DNA of 64,000 nt from Microbacterium sp. CGR2 (GTDB taxonomy: Bacteria > Actinomycetota > Actinomycetes > Actinomycetales > Microbacteriaceae), in assembly GCF_003626735.1 (NCBI RefSeq), contig NZ_RBHX01000001.1, positions 2,294,001-2,358,000 of the forward strand, in the 5' to 3' direction. Below are positions 56,315-64,000 of this stretch, piece after piece; position 1 is the first letter of the stretch, and each line of letters starts with the position of its first letter. A program made the translations under genes and the position numbers. The notes beneath the pieces were generated by a model, which saw only the letters and a program-made list of their open reading frames with translations, searched no databases and was not told the origin of the DNA.

Positions 56315-58212
56315 GCGAATGGCTCGGGCAGGTGCCGGCCCTGTTGCTCGCCCTGTCTCTCCTGGTTCTTCCCGGACTGCCGGTCGCGCTGTGTCTGCGC
56401 GGGGTGCGCCCCATCGCGCGCCTCGGAGTGGCGATCGCCGTCTCCCTCGGCGTGATCGCGACCGCTGCGCTCGCCGGACCACTGATGGGAATGCGCTGGG
56501 GGCTTCTCCCTGTCGCCGTCGTGACGGTCGTCGTCTGGGCCATCGCCGGAGGACTGCGATTCTTCGACCGGCGACACACCCCGCGTGAGGTCGCTCCGTC
56601 GGCCGCACAGGGCGCAGGGGCGTGGGCCGCGGTGGCCGTGGCCTTCGTCGGCTGGGGAATCATCGTCGCCTACGGCATCGGCGGCCCCGGCGACCCGTCT
56701 CAGCTGTACGACGGTCTTTTCCACCTCAATGCCGTGGAGTTCATCGCGAAGACCGGAGACGCGTCTCCGCTGCACATGACGATGGTGTACCCCACCCAGG
56801 AGATCTCGTTCTACCCCACGCTCTGGCACGCGTTCGTCGCCCTGATCGTGCCCGCGGCCGGCAGCGTGGTGGCGGCGACGAATGTCACCACGCTGGCCGT
56901 CATCGCACTGATCTGGCCCGTCGCACTCGCATCTCTGGCAGCCGTGGCGTTCCCACGGCACCCGGGTGCGGCCATCTGGGCCCCGCTGGTGAGCTTCGGC
57001 TTCGTGGTCTTCCCTCTGGGGTTCCTCAACTGGGGCGTGCTGTATCCCGGTCTTCTGGGAACGGTGCTCGTTCCGATCCTCTTGGCGTCGGTGCTGGTGG
57101 CGTTCGCTCCCGGTCAGTCGTGGGCGGCGCGCACCTTGCGGATCCTCGTCGCACTTGCTGCGGCGGGCGCGACGGCGCTCGGTCATCCCTCGGCTCTGCT
57201 GGGTGCGGTCGCGCTTCTCGTGCCGTATCTGCTCTGGCGGGCCTGGCGTACCGCACGCGCCGGAAGCACTGTGATCCGCGTGGTCGTGGGCATCGTCGTA
57301 CTGGGCGGCCTGGCGGCGCTCGTCGTCGTGTGGATCGAAGCGAACGTCACGACTCACGAGTGGCGCCCGACGCAGAGTCTGGCTCAGGCGTTCGGCGAAG
57401 TCGCGTTCCTCAGCCCGGTCGGTCGCGCTGCCGGCATCCTGCTCGGACCGCTGGCGGCGATCGGGATCTGGAGACTGGTCAAGGACCGCACCTGGTGGAT
57501 CCTTGCCTCCTACTCGGTGAGCATCCTCCTGTTCCTGGCCTCGACGTGGCTTCCCTTCCTGTCGATCCGCAGCTTCTTCGTCGGCGTCTGGTACGACGAC
57601 ACGACCCGCGTGGGGGCGTTGCTCGCCATCTGGGGCCTCCCGCTCGCGGCACTCGGCGCGAGCATCGTGGCGCAGTGGCTTCTGGAATCATGGCGTTCGG
57701 GGCGCCGGGTTCGGGCGGTCGCCGTGGTCGCGCTCGTCGCGGTCGCCGCAGCCACCCATCTCCTCGCGGTGCGCGATGAGGTTCGATACATGCGCTGGGT
57801 GAGTTTCGAGTTCGGCGAGACGTCCCAAGGGCTGTCGCCCGATGAGGCGGCGTTGTTCCAGCAGATCGACGCTGAGCTGCCGGAAGACGGTCTCGTCATC
57901 GGTGATCCGCTGACCGGCGCGGGGCTCCTGTACGCGTACACAGGGCACGACGTCGTGTTTCCCCATGTCACGGGACGGTACGGCGCCGATGCCGCGCTCC
58001 TTGCGCGATATCTGGCCGACGGCGGTCCGGAGGTGTGCGCGGCGGCGGAACGGCTCGGTGTGACGCACGCGTTCGATTTCGGCGACACGGTGCTCTTCGA
58101 GAACCACTACACGACGTACGACGGACTGCATGACCTCGACGACTCACCGATCCTGACCGAGGTTGCCCAGGTGGGGGATGCGGTGCTCTACGAGCTCACG
58201 GGCTGTGAGTAG
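56311..58212 (+). CDS. DUF6541 family polytopic membrane protein
   Basis: This 633-residue protein has about 13-14 membrane helices and a C-terminal soluble segment (about 500-633). DYDGLFH-like LYDGLFHLNAVEFIAKTGD and VYPTQEISFYPTLWHAF after helix 4 resemble the acidic loops of GT-C transferases (Arn T/mannosyltransferase-like), where an acidic pair binds polyprenyl-phosphate sugars. DUF6541 proteins commonly lie in actinobacterial polysaccharide loci. It may be a GT-C enzyme acting outside the membrane, but this is not established. The last 17 bases overlap the convergent DUF2304 gene. Confidence 0.75.
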   Translation: MSEWLGQVPALLLALSLLVLPGLPVALCLRGVRPIARLGVAIAVSLGVIATAALAGPLMGMRWGLLPVAVVTVVVWAIAGGLRFFDRRHTPREVAPSAAQGAGAWAAVAVAFVGWGIIVAYGIGGPGDPSQLYDGLFHLNAVEFIAKTGDASPLHMTMVYPTQEISFYPTLWHAFVALIVPAAGSVVAATNVTTLAVIALIWPVALASLAAVAFPRHPGAAIWAPLVSFGFVVFPLGFLNWGVLYPGLLGTVLVPILLASVLVAFAPGQSWAARTLRILVALAAAGATALGHPSALLGAVALLVPYLLWRAWRTARAGSTVIRVVVGIVVLGGLAALVVVWIEANVTTHEWRPTQSLAQAFGEVAFLSPVGRAAGILLGPLAAIGIWRLVKDRTWWILASYSVSILLFLASTWLPFLSIRSFFVGVWYDDTTRVGALLAIWGLPLAALGASIVAQWLLESWRSGRRVRAVAVVALVAVAAATHLLAVRDEVRYMRWVSFEFGETSQGLSPDEAALFQQIDAELPEDGLVIGDPLTGAGLLYAYTGHDVVFPHVTGRYGADAALLARYLADGGPEVCAAAERLGVTHAFDFGDTVLFENHYTTYDGLHDLDDSPILTEVAQVGDAVLYELTGCE

Positions 58213-58549
58213 GGCGATTCTCGTTCTCTGACGCCTCGAGCAAGGCGATCTTTCGGGCGAGGAGCGTCAGCTGCCGCTGCAGAGCGATGTTTCGCCGGTA
58301 CTGGGAGTAGACGAACGCCAGGAACATCACGATCAGCGCGTACAGCACGAGGTCTGTTCCGCGGCCGACGCCGACGAGGCTCGCCAGCCAGCTCAGCCAC
58401 TGCGGGAACAACACCGAGAGTACGGCGGCGACCACAAACAGGCCCATCAGAAGTCGTCGAATGGCGAGGTGACTGTCTGCGCCGGTGCGGCGCATCATGA
58501 ACACGGCCAGGATGACGATCGCGGTGATCAACAGGAACTGGATCCACAT
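58196..58549 (-). CDS. DUF2304 family small membrane protein
   Basis: This 117-residue protein has three membrane helices and an amphipathic, probably coiled-coil C terminus (YSQYRRNIALQRQLTLLARKIALLE region). DUF2304 proteins almost always sit next to a polyprenyl-phosphate GT2 enzyme, as here, with only two bases between the genes. It probably assists that transferase at the membrane. Confidence 0.82.
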   Translation of the reverse strand: MWIQFLLITAIVILAVFMMRRTGADSHLAIRRLLMGLFVVAAVLSVLFPQWLSWLASLVGVGRGTDLVLYALIVMFLAFVYSQYRRNIALQRQLTLLARKIALLEASENENRPTHSP

Positions 58550-58551
58550 GG

Positions 58552-59250
58552 TCAGCGCACCACCAGATCGACGAGGATGTTGACTGAATTGAGCACGCTT
58601 TGACCCTTCGCCTTCGAGTAGTCGGTGTAGAGGAGTTCGACCGGGTACTCCTTCCACGGGAGATCCGTACGGCCGAGCTCGAGCACGATCTCGGTGGCGT
58701 GGGCCATCCGGTCCTGACGAAGATCGATGGCCTCGGCGGCATCGCGCCGGATCACTCGCAGACCGTTGTGCGCGTCGGTGAGTTTGAGGCTGGTCGTGAG
58801 GTTGGTGACCCACACGGCGGTCTTGAGGATGACCTTCTTGATCCAACCGGGGTTCGTGCGGTCGTCGAGGAATCGAGACCCGAACACGATGGCCACGTCG
58901 TCGCGGCGGGCGAGTTGCAGCATCCCGAGTGCGTCTTCGATGCGATGCTGCCCGTCGGCGTCGAACGTGACGATGTACTCGCACTCCGGGTGGGAGAGAG
59001 CGAAGGCGAAACCGGTCTGAAGAGCGGCGCCCTGGCCGAGGTTCACCGGGTGCTGCACCAGATGGGCACCGGCTGCCGCGGCTTCGCGTGCGGATCCGTC
59101 GGTGGAGCCGTCGTCGACACAGACGATGTGCGCGAAATGCGGCTTCAGACTTTCGACCACACCGCCGATGACGCTCGCCTCGTTGTAGAGGGGGATGACG
59201 ACCCAGGCGCTGCGGTCGGGGGAGGAAGGCGCGGGGACGCTCATGGACAT
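58552..59250 (-). CDS. family 2 glycosyltransferase (dolichyl-phosphate-type)
   Basis: This 232-residue GT-A enzyme has VVIPLYNEASVIGGVV, the DDGSTDGS donor loop, FDADGQH with the DxD motif, and FGSRFLD. This set is typical of polyprenyl-phosphate mannosyl/glucosyl transferases (DPM1/YfdH-like), which charge undecaprenyl phosphate with one sugar for use by GT-C enzymes outside the cell. The adjacent DUF6541 protein could be such a user. The ATG at 59250 is supported by CACAAT six bases upstream. DUF2304 follows two bases later. Confidence 0.88.
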   Translation of the reverse strand: MSMSVPAPSSPDRSAWVVIPLYNEASVIGGVVESLKPHFAHIVCVDDGSTDGSAREAAAAGAHLVQHPVNLGQGAALQTGFAFALSHPECEYIVTFDADGQHRIEDALGMLQLARRDDVAIVFGSRFLDDRTNPGWIKKVILKTAVWVTNLTTSLKLTDAHNGLRVIRRDAAEAIDLRQDRMAHATEIVLELGRTDLPWKEYPVELLYTDYSKAKGQSVLNSVNILVDLVVR

Positions 59251-59256
59251 GGTTCT

Positions 59257-59262
59257 ATTGTG
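59257..59262 (-). promoter_or_regulatory. -10 element (CACAAT) of the leaderless GT2-DUF2304 operon
   Basis: Reverse-strand CACAAT with a six-base spacer (59251-59256) to the ATG at 59250. Confidence 0.45.
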
Positions 59263-59307
59263 TCAGGTGTCGGTTCGGACGCCGGTCAATCGAGCAGCAG
59301 GGGCACG

Positions 59308-60486
59308 ATGCCGAGGAGAAGACGCGTCGTCATCGCGACGAGGTTGTACGCGCCAGAGGTGACAGCGGCCAGCTTCCGGATGGATGCTCTCGCCCGCGCA
59401 CTGGCACAGGACTCGGATGTCACGGTGCTCACCAGCCGCCCACCCCGCGGTTCCGCGATCGAGGATCCGCCGGCAATCACCGTGCGTCGCGCTCCGGTCC
59501 TCCGTGATCGTTCCGGAGCGATCCGGGGCTATGTGCAGTATCTGTCGTTCGATATTCCGTTGTTCTTCCGGCTGCTCCTCCACCGGGCGGATGTGATCAT
59601 CGCCGAAGCGCCTCCGACCACGGGAGCGGTCGCTGCGGTGGTGTCGACCATCACACGACGCCCGCTGGTCTACTACCCCGGCGACGTCTGGACGGACGCC
59701 GTCGCGTCGATGGCCGCGCCACGCGCGGTCGTCGCTGTGATGCGTGCGATCGAGAGCTTCGTGCTCTGGCGGGCCGCCGGAGCGGTCGCCGTGTCGAGCG
59801 AGGTCGCCGAGCGCCTCGGCGCCATCGGCGGTCGGCCGGATCGTGTGACGACGGTCGGCAACGGCATCGATACCGACGTGTTCTCCCCGGATGTGCCGGC
59901 GGCCGCGACGGACCGGCCGTACTTCGTCTACACCGGCACGATGTCGGAATGGCAGCAACCGGACGTGTTCATCCGCGCTCTTGCGGATATCGCCGACCCC
60001 GAGGTGGAGATCCGGTTCTTCGGTCAGGGCGCCGTGGAATCCGAGTTGCGGGCGCTGGCCGAGCAGCTCGTGCCAGGGCGCGTCCATTTCGGCGGCCTTG
60101 TGGGGCCGGCAGAGTCGGCCTCCTGGATTCGCGGGTCCGTGGCTGCCCTCGTCAGCATCGTCCCGGGTATCGGCTACGACTTCGCTCGACCGACGAAGAC
60201 GTATGCGGCGGCGGCCGTCGGCACGCCGGTGCTCTTCGCCGGTGCGGATACCGGGGGACAGGTCGTGCGCGGCGGAGACCTGGGCGAGGCAGTGGGGTTC
60301 GACGCGCACGAGGTCGGCGCAGCGATGCGGCGTTTGCTCGCGGCGTGGGCCGACGGTTCAACCGAGCGCACGCGTCCTGACCGCGTCGCATGGGCGGTCG
60401 GCAACGCCTCGTTGCGCACAGTGGGGGAGCGGGCTGCCGAAGTCGTTCGCGGCGCGCATCGAGGTTCGCGCCGCGGCGGCCAGTAG
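59308..60486 (+). CDS. family 4 glycosyltransferase (WbuB-like)
   Basis: This 392-residue GT-B enzyme begins RRVVIATRLYAPEVTAASFR, the N-terminal pattern of the WbuB branch that adds N-acetyl-6-deoxy sugars to lipid-linked repeat units. The donor domain includes YTGTMSEWQQPDVF, FFGQGAVESEL and DFARPTKTYAAAAVGTPVLF. The ATG at 59308 is the first start giving the conserved beginning; the ribosome site is weak (AGGGG). It precedes the wlb-like genes and probably uses an amino sugar made in this region. Confidence 0.83.
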   Translation: MPRRRRVVIATRLYAPEVTAASFRMDALARALAQDSDVTVLTSRPPRGSAIEDPPAITVRRAPVLRDRSGAIRGYVQYLSFDIPLFFRLLLHRADVIIAEAPPTTGAVAAVVSTITRRPLVYYPGDVWTDAVASMAAPRAVVAVMRAIESFVLWRAAGAVAVSSEVAERLGAIGGRPDRVTTVGNGIDTDVFSPDVPAAATDRPYFVYTGTMSEWQQPDVFIRALADIADPEVEIRFFGQGAVESELRALAEQLVPGRVHFGGLVGPAESASWIRGSVAALVSIVPGIGYDFARPTKTYAAAAVGTPVLFAGADTGGQVVRGGDLGEAVGFDAHEVGAAMRRLLAAWADGSTERTRPDRVAWAVGNASLRTVGERAAEVVRGAHRGSRRGGQ

Positions 60487-60489
60487 AAT
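60484..60489 (+). promoter_or_regulatory. -10 element (TAGAAT) of the wlb-like operon
   Basis: TAGAAT lies 44 bases before the TTG at 60534. Unlike the leaderless genes, this transcript would carry a leader with an AGGAG ribosome site (60524-60528 region), as needed for a TTG start. Confidence 0.45.
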
Positions 60490-60533
60490 CTCGTCAGTGC
60501 TGCCTCTCCCGGGCGGCGTGCTAGGAGCCCCCC

Positions 60534-61145
60534 TTGACTGAAACCTCCCGTGTGCGGATCGTCGATTCCGCCGACGTTTCTCCCGACGCCGTGATCGGTG
60601 CCGGTTCATCGATCTGGCACCTCGCGCAGGTGCGCGAGGGCGTCCGGATGGGTGAGAACTGCATCGTCGGGCGCGGCGCCTACGTCGGCACCGGTGTCGA
60701 GATGGGCGACAACTGCAAAGTACAGAACTACGCTCTCGTCTACGAGCCCGCAAAGCTCGGTGACGGTGTGTTCATCGGTCCGGCCGTCGTCCTCACCAAT
60801 GACACCTACCCCCGCGCGATAAACCCCGACGGATCGATCAAGAGTGCCCACGACTGGGAACCGGTCGGGGTGACGATCGAGCGCGGCGCATCGATCGGCG
60901 CGCGCGCCACGTGCGTCGCCCCCGTGACGATCGGCGCCTGGGCCACGGTCGCTGCCGGGGCGGTCGTCGTCAAGGACGTCCCCTCGTACGCGCTCGTGGT
61001 CGGCGTGCCTGCCCGGCGCATCGGCTGGGTGGGGGAGGCCGGTGTCCCTTTGGCACCAGGTGAAACCGCAGACATCTGGGTCTGCCCGTCCACGGGCACC
61101 CGGTACATCGAAGCAGCAGGCATTTTGAGCAAGGAGACCGTGTGA
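60534..61145 (+). CDS. wlbB: left-handed beta-helix N-acetyltransferase (WlbB/WbpD-like)
   Basis: This 203-residue hexapeptide-repeat protein folds as a left-handed beta-helix trimer. NDTYPRAINPDGSIKSA with the following DWE is the characteristic insertion of WlbB/WbpD, which acetylates the 3-amino group of UDP-GlcNAc3NA. The initiation codon is TTG with AGGAG upstream; no ATG or GTG fits better. It overlaps the aminotransferase gene (GTGA). A second possible role is to replace the missing LegH acetyltransferase, but the sequence favours WlbB. Confidence 0.83.
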   Translation: MTETSRVRIVDSADVSPDAVIGAGSSIWHLAQVREGVRMGENCIVGRGAYVGTGVEMGDNCKVQNYALVYEPAKLGDGVFIGPAVVLTNDTYPRAINPDGSIKSAHDWEPVGVTIERGASIGARATCVAPVTIGAWATVAAGAVVVKDVPSYALVVGVPARRIGWVGEAGVPLAPGETADIWVCPSTGTRYIEAAGILSKETV

Positions 61146-62239
61146 GCGATTTCATTCCCCCCGCGAAGCCCATCATCGGCGACGACGAGCGCGAGGCCGT
61201 CGACCGCGTCCTGCGCAGTGGCATGGTCGCCCAAGGCCCTGAAGTGGCGGCGTTCGAACAGGAGTTCTCGGCGCATTTCGTCCCGGGTCGCCCGTCGGTC
61301 GCGGTGAACTCCGGCACGGCCGGTCTGCATCTCGGGCTGCTCGCTGCCGGTGTGGGCGCCGGCGACGAGGTCATCGTGCCGTCGTTCACATTCGCAGCGA
61401 CCGGAAACTCCGTCGCGCTGACCGGAGCGACTCCGGTCTTCGTCGACATCGAGCCCGAGACCTTCACCCTCGACCCCGACGCTGTGGCGGCAGCGATCAC
61501 ACCCAAGACCAAGGGCATCCTGCCGGTGCACCTCTACGGTCACCCCGGTCGCATGCGCGAGCTCGAGGCGCTCGCCGCCGAGCGCGACGTCGCCCTTTAC
61601 GAGGACGCCGCACAGGCTCATGGCGCATCGCTCGACGGACGCCCGGTGGGCTCCTTCGGCGAGTTCGCGATGTTCAGCCTGTACCCGACGAAGAACATGA
61701 CCAGCGGCGAGGGCGGCATGGTCACGACAGCGACGGATGAGATCGCCCGTCAGGTGAAGCTGCTTCGCAATCAGGGCATGGAACGGCAGTATGAGAACGA
61801 GATCATCGGCTTCAATGCCCGTATGACCGACATCCACGCCGCCATCGGCCGCGTGCAGCTGACCAAGGTCGACGGCTGGACCGCCACCCGGCAGTCCAAC
61901 GCGGCGTTCCTCGACGCGAACCTCGAGGGCGTCGTCGTCCCGCCCGTTGCCGACGGCGCTGTGCACGTCTATCACCAGTACACGATTCGAGTGCCCGAAG
62001 ATCGCGATGGCTTCGTCGCCGCGCTGAAGAACGAGTACAACGTCGGAGCCGGGGTCTACTACCCGATCCCGAACCACCGTCTGCCCTCGCTCGCGCACTT
62101 CGCCCCCGGACTGGATCTGCCGGAGACCGAGCGCGCCGCGCGCGAGGTCGCGTCGCTGCCCGTGCACCCTTCGCTCAGCCAGGACGACCTCGAACGCATC
62201 GTCGCCGCGGTCAACGCCCTCTCGAAGGCAGGCGTCTGA
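61142..62239 (+). CDS. wlbC: DegT/DnrJ-type sugar aminotransferase (WlbC/WbpE-like)
   Basis: This 365-residue PLP enzyme has K184 in SLYPTKNMTSGEGGM and D155 in LYEDAAQAHGA. It should transaminate UDP-3-keto-GlcNAcA made by the dehydrogenase encoded next, giving the 3-amino sugar for WlbB. FVPGRPSVAVNSGTAGLHL near residue 47 and FIPPAKPIIGDDE at the start fit the WlbC group. The three genes overlap one another by 1-4 bases. Confidence 0.85.
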   Translation: MSDFIPPAKPIIGDDEREAVDRVLRSGMVAQGPEVAAFEQEFSAHFVPGRPSVAVNSGTAGLHLGLLAAGVGAGDEVIVPSFTFAATGNSVALTGATPVFVDIEPETFTLDPDAVAAAITPKTKGILPVHLYGHPGRMRELEALAAERDVALYEDAAQAHGASLDGRPVGSFGEFAMFSLYPTKNMTSGEGGMVTTATDEIARQVKLLRNQGMERQYENEIIGFNARMTDIHAAIGRVQLTKVDGWTATRQSNAAFLDANLEGVVVPPVADGAVHVYHQYTIRVPEDRDGFVAALKNEYNVGAGVYYPIPNHRLPSLAHFAPGLDLPETERAAREVASLPVHPSLSQDDLERIVAAVNALSKAGV

Positions 62240-63222
62240 TGGTCCTGCGCGCCGGCCTGCTCGGCGTGGGGATGATGGGGCGCCACCATGCGCGAGTGCT
62301 TCGCGAGATCGAGGGAGTCGAACTCGTCGCGATCGCCGACCCGGGCGGGGACCCGCACGGGGTCGCCGGAGACCTCCGGATCCTTCCCGACATCGAGGCC
62401 TTGATCGCCGCCGGCATCGATATCGCCGTCGTCGCGGTCCCCACCAGGTTCCACGAGGATGCTGCGCTCAAGCTCGCGGCTGCCGGTGTGCACACCTTGG
62501 TCGAGAAGCCGATAGCGCACACGGTCGATGCCGGGCAGCGCATGGTGGACGCCTTCGCCTCCGCGGGTCTGGTCGGAGCGGTCGGGCACATCGAGCGTTT
62601 CAACCCGGCTGTGCAGGAGATGCGGCGCCGGATCGAAGCGGGGGACCTCGGCGCGGTGTACCAGGTCGTCACTCGTCGTCAGGGTCCGTTCCCGTCGCGA
62701 ATCGCCGACGTGGGCGTCGCGAAGGACCTCGCGTCCCACGACGTCGACCTCACCGCTTGGGTCGTGCAGAGCGACTACGAGCGTGTGTTCGCCCAGACGG
62801 CTTTCAAGAGCGGCCGAGAGCACGAAGACATGATCACGATCACCGGACGCACCGAATCCGGGGTCATCGTGAACAACATCGTCAACTGGCTCAGCCCCAT
62901 GAAGGAGCGCCTCACCGTGGTCACGGGAGAGAAGGGCGCATTCGTCGCCGATACCTCCACGGGCGACCTGACGTTCTATGCCAATGGCACGATCCCCCTC
63001 GAGTGGGAGTCCGTGTCGTCGTTCCGCGGGGTCTCTGAAGGAGACGTCACGCGCTATGCGTTCGCCAAGCGTGAACCGCTGCGCGTCGAGCACGAGGCCT
63101 TCCGCGATGCTGTGCTCGGTCAGCAGACCGACGTCGTCACCATGGAACAGGGCCAGCGGACGCTCGTCGTCGTCGAGGCAGCTCTCGAATCGGCTCTCAC
63201 CGGACACTCGATCACACTATGA
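62239..63222 (+). CDS. wlbA: Gfo/Idh/MocA family NDP-sugar dehydrogenase (WlbA/WbpB-like)
   Basis: This 327-residue oxidoreductase has the Rossmann motif GVGMMGRHHARV, the EKPIAHT signature with the conserved Lys, and VGHIERFNPAV. In the WlbA/WbpB role it oxidises C3 of UDP-GlcNAcA. Finding it directly after an aminotransferase and a WlbB-like acetyltransferase supports this over the many other Gfo/Idh functions. The UDP-GlcNAc 6-dehydrogenase that must act before it is not in the window. Confidence 0.82.
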   Translation: MVLRAGLLGVGMMGRHHARVLREIEGVELVAIADPGGDPHGVAGDLRILPDIEALIAAGIDIAVVAVPTRFHEDAALKLAAAGVHTLVEKPIAHTVDAGQRMVDAFASAGLVGAVGHIERFNPAVQEMRRRIEAGDLGAVYQVVTRRQGPFPSRIADVGVAKDLASHDVDLTAWVVQSDYERVFAQTAFKSGREHEDMITITGRTESGVIVNNIVNWLSPMKERLTVVTGEKGAFVADTSTGDLTFYANGTIPLEWESVSSFRGVSEGDVTRYAFAKREPLRVEHEAFRDAVLGQQTDVVTMEQGQRTLVVVEAALESALTGHSITL

Positions 63223-64000
63223 GTCGCCCGTTGGGTGCGGATACGACCCGGGCGGGCGCAGACACGACGAACAGGGCCGAGGCGCCGCGCACCGCACTGG
63301 TGCTGTCCTACTCCGACATTGCGTCCGATCCGCGGGTGCGCCGCGAAATCGACTGGCTGGTCGACGACGGATGGGTGGTCGACACACTCGGACTGGGCGA
63401 GCATCCCACGGATGAAGTGCGCGACCACTTCGCACTGGCGGATCCGCTGGCCTGGACCCGGGGGCGTGTCGGTGCGTTGCTCGTGCATCTGCTGCTTCCG
63501 GCGCGGATGCGCTTCAGAGCGCTGATGACCGCCCGGGTACCGCGCGTGCTCCGAGAGCGAGTGCGCAGCGGACACTACGATCTGGTCGTCTTCAACGAGC
63601 TCGAGTTCGCGCCATGGGTGGACGATTCCCGCGACTTCACGCCGGAGGCAGGTCGGGGGCTGCGCCATCTCGACCTGCACGAGTACCACAACCCGGACGT
63701 CCGCCGTCAGAACCTCGGCGGGAAGATCACCGGGCCGCAGTACCGATGGACGCGATCGCACATCGGATCGGCAGGCTTCACCAGCAGAACGGTCGTGAAC
63801 ACTCCGATCGGGCGCTTGTATGCGGACGAATTCGGCATCGCTGTGCCTGCAGAGGTCCGCAACGCACCGCCGTACGTGAGCGACCTGGAGCCCAGTGCGG
63901 TGGATGCCGACGACATCCGTCTCCTCTTCCACGGGTTGCCCAGTTGGTCGCGAGGCTTCACCGAGATCCTCGCGGCGATGCGGGAGTTGCCACCGCGTTT
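63219..64000 (+). CDS. glycosyltransferase (GT4-like), 3' end outside the window
   Basis: The first 260 codons are visible. The N-terminal GT-B half has LVLSYSDIASDPRVRREIDWL near residue 30, a pattern common at the beginning of GT4 glycosyltransferases (SDPRVRRE), then DLVVFNELEFAPW and LDLHEYHNPD. The donor-binding half starts at LLFHGLPSWSRGF and is cut by the window edge. The ATG overlaps the upstream stop by four bases, so it belongs to the wlb-like operon and likely transfers that sugar. Confidence 0.75.
   Translation, partial: MSRPLGADTTRAGADTTNRAEAPRTALVLSYSDIASDPRVRREIDWLVDDGWVVDTLGLGEHPTDEVRDHFALADPLAWTRGRVGALLVHLLLPARMRFRALMTARVPRVLRERVRSGHYDLVVFNELEFAPWVDDSRDFTPEAGRGLRHLDLHEYHNPDVRRQNLGGKITGPQYRWTRSHIGSAGFTSRTVVNTPIGRLYADEFGIAVPAEVRNAPPYVSDLEPSAVDADDIRLLFHGLPSWSRGFTEILAAMRELPPR

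Noticed and set aside
1..64000. Prophage, integrative element or insertion sequence
   Set aside because: No transposase, integrase, recombinase or phage structural gene was seen, and the tRNA gene has no flanking partial copy.

Overview
The window is high-GC actinobacterial chromosome, most likely from a Microbacterium-like member of the Microbacteriaceae. The evidence is the GC-rich codon use, many GTG starts, a UPF0182 protein, a DUF3107 protein, an AdnAB-type helicase-nuclease pair, and a gene order from the DEAD-box helicase to UPF0182 that resembles the region around Rv3193c-Rv3211 of Mycobacterium tuberculosis (recalled, not searched). I see no phage, insertion sequence, rRNA or CRISPR array. 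Genes are tightly packed and no gene-free stretch exceeds 300 bases. The largest gaps are 4658-4849 and 39591-39765, and both are described below.

Left part (1-29.8 kb) is mostly conserved housekeeping. In order it holds the start of an aminopeptidase P gene, an EEP-family phosphatase/nuclease, a PHP phosphoesterase, a DUF817 membrane protein, a DEAD-box RNA helicase, a ferritin-like protein, a small membrane protein and DUF3107. The recombination/repair block follows: adnA-like and adnB-like motor-nucleases, a phosphotransferase-fold protein that has lost its catalytic residues, NudC and a short UvrD-like helicase. Next come a stand-alone TOMM/cyclodehydratase-like protein, a DUF2342-type metalloprotease relative, a PDZ-Lon (YlbL) protease, UPF0182, a nitrilase plus NCS1 permease pair, the initiator tRNA, a second nitrilase, a class I aminotransferase and an HtrA protease.

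Right part (29.8-64 kb) is almost entirely cell-envelope glycopolymer biosynthesis. Three CDP-glycerol glycerophosphotransferase-like proteins and a GT2 enzyme point to a glycerol-phosphate polymer. BirA, a PH-domain protein, PurK and PurE interrupt it. An LCP ligase, an LPXTG surface protein, DUF4012, a glycosyltransferase and a large LGFP-repeat cell-wall protein follow. The centrepiece (46.9-56.3 kb) is a tightly overlapping operon for a legionaminic-acid-type nonulosonic acid: LegB, LegC, NeuC/LegG, NeuB/LegI, PtmE-like guanylyltransferase and LegF. It is followed by an unassigned GT-B-like transferase, a polysaccharide ABC exporter and a DUF6541 membrane protein. A DUF2304/GT2 pair, a GT4 enzyme and a WlbB-WlbC-WlbA-like trio for a diacetamido-uronic acid sugar nucleotide close the window, with one more glycosyltransferase cut by the right edge.

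A recurrent regulatory theme is leaderless transcription. At least 19 genes have a TANNNT-like -10 hexamer exactly 6-7 bases before the start codon. In one case (29786-29834) a 21-bp terminator-like hairpin holds the -10 of the next gene in its loop and that gene's first codons in its right arm.
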